This document shows positions 7,220 to 7,560 of a stretch of DNA of 7,560 nucleotides, one piece after another (within the stretch, counting starts at the first letter, position 1; each line of letters opens with the position of its first letter). Under the pieces are notes generated by a model, which worked only from the letters and a program-made list of their open reading frames with translations, was not told where the DNA came from and did no database searches. Where the stretch lies: the NCBI GenBank assembly GCA_021161105.1, contig JAGHBG010000215.1, forward strand, positions 1-7,560. Reading direction: 5' to 3'. The stretch comes from Thermotogaceae bacterium (GTDB lineage Bacteria; Thermotogota; Thermotogae; Thermotogales; Thermotogaceae). Position numbers and translations under genes: made by a program.

Positions 7220-7513
7220 TGCTTTCTCTACTCCCAACAATATCAGGCAATTTTATCTCACCAAATTGCTTTTCATATTCTTCTAAGTTTTTCTTCAAAA
7301 TGTTGAAAAAGCTTTTGCATGTTGTGGACTCATAACAATTCTTGCCTTGAGCTCAACATACATATCTGCTTGATTCTTATTTATCTCTATTTTATCCACT
7401 TCTCCAAATTCAATTGCAAAATCATAAACAGAAGTGCGTATACTTGCATGATTAGAATAAATGCTTTTAAAATCATCGGATATTCGAATATTCATATTCA
7501 TTTCAGACTCCAT
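7203..7513 (-). pseudogene. DUF3467 family protein, broken by one frameshift near the C-terminus
   Basis: First gene of the leftward cassette. ATG 7513 has an AAGGGGGAG ribosome site 4 nt upstream. The first frame (72 aa, stop at 7295) contains FKSIYSNHASIRTSVYDFAIEFGE and the family hallmark RIVMSPQHAKA (58-68), which I recognise as DUF3467. Right after this motif the frame is lost in a run of five T (7310-7306). Adding one T restores AFFNILKKNLEEYEKQFGEI... through to TAA 7205-7203, a 103-aa protein of normal family length with the expected C-terminal helix. DUF3467 proteins are small, cytoplasmic and of unknown function. In the sequence as given the C-terminal helix is missing, so the product is probably inactive unless ribosomal or transcriptional slippage occurs on the T run. 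Confidence 0.75.
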
Positions 7514-7533
7514 GATACTCCCCCTTAACTAAA

Positions 7534-7539
7534 ATTATA
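7534..7539 (-). promoter_or_regulatory. -10 element of the DUF3467 cassette
   Basis: Read leftward, 7539-7534 is TATAAT, placing a transcription start near 7527 and leaving a leader of about 14 nt that holds the ribosome site. A -35 with normal spacing would fall at or beyond the window edge (about 7557-7562), so the promoter cannot be fully judged. Confidence 0.5.
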
Positions 7540-7560
7540 TTGCAACTCATAGCTTAAAAC

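Noticed and set aside
7220..7240. TTG 7240 as start of the second cassette gene
   Set aside because: The ribosome site GGGAG lies downstream of it, within its first codons. ATG 7219 fits better and gives a normal overlap with the repaired DUF3467 end.
7306..7310. Programmed ribosomal frameshift in DUF3467
   Set aside because: The T run is short, no stimulatory hairpin or internal Shine-Dalgarno is obvious, and three other indels nearby make decay the simpler explanation. Not excluded without reads or proteomics.
6560..7528. Rightward ORFs opposite the cassette (6560-6832, 6948-7178, 7319-7528)
   Set aside because: They lack ribosome sites and family features, and lie antisense to better supported minus-strand coding frames.
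6291..7560. Insertion sequence, CRISPR array or tRNA attachment site near the cassette
   Set aside because: No transposase fragment, inverted terminal repeats, spaced direct repeats or tRNA-like cloverleaf was seen by eye, so a mobile origin cannot be supported directly.

Overview
The window looks like chromosomal DNA from a thermophilic or heat-tolerant bacterium, most likely a member of the Thermotogota (Kosmotoga/Mesotoga-like). This is inferred from AT-rich DNA, arginine codons dominated by AGA/AGG, proteins rich in Lys, Glu and Ile, heavily overlapping genes with strong GGAGG ribosome binding sites, TTG starts and a SigH-like sigma factor. The genus was not verified and could be wrong.

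Layout. (1) Positions 1-1084 are a leftward unit. A small sigma-70-family (SigH-like) factor (1084 to 455) overlaps by ATGA a single-pass membrane protein (458 to 1), which runs off the window edge. (2) About 1085-1132 is a very compact divergent control region. A rightward promoter (CTGAAA-17 bp-TATAAT) and a leftward extended -10 promoter (TGTTATACT) interlock, and the sigma-factor mRNA would be nearly leaderless. (3) Positions 1133-6261 are a tight rightward operon of five genes: a VanZ-like membrane protein, a histidine-phosphatase (phosphoglycerate-mutase-like) enzyme, an MdlB/TM288-type ABC exporter, a Gfo/Idh/MocA oxidoreductase and glutamyl-tRNA synthetase (gltX). Junctions are a 4-nt overlap, a 3-nt gap, an 83-nt overlap and a 7-nt overlap. 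(4) At 6260-6290 a GC-rich hairpin with A and T tracts on its two sides can terminate transcription from both directions. (5) Positions 6307-7513 are a leftward three-gene cassette: a DUF3467 protein, an unknown ~166-aa protein and an unknown ~134-aa helical protein. All three reading frames are broken, by four small indels in total, each in a short homopolymer or dinucleotide repeat. When the frames are restored, the genes regain classical operon architecture: a 17-nt overlap, then a 4-nt gap with a Shine-Dalgarno sequence that contains the previous stop codon.

How the parts work together. The five-gene operon combines housekeeping translation (GltX) with an exporter, a sugar-type dehydrogenase and a phosphatase. 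No single pathway is evident, and co-transcription may simply reflect genome compaction. The sigma factor and its coupled membrane protein look like a regulatory pair. The DUF3467 cassette is the least ordinary part. Its architecture suggests a small, recently functional module of unknown role that is now decaying, unless the indels are assembly errors or slippage-controlled switches.
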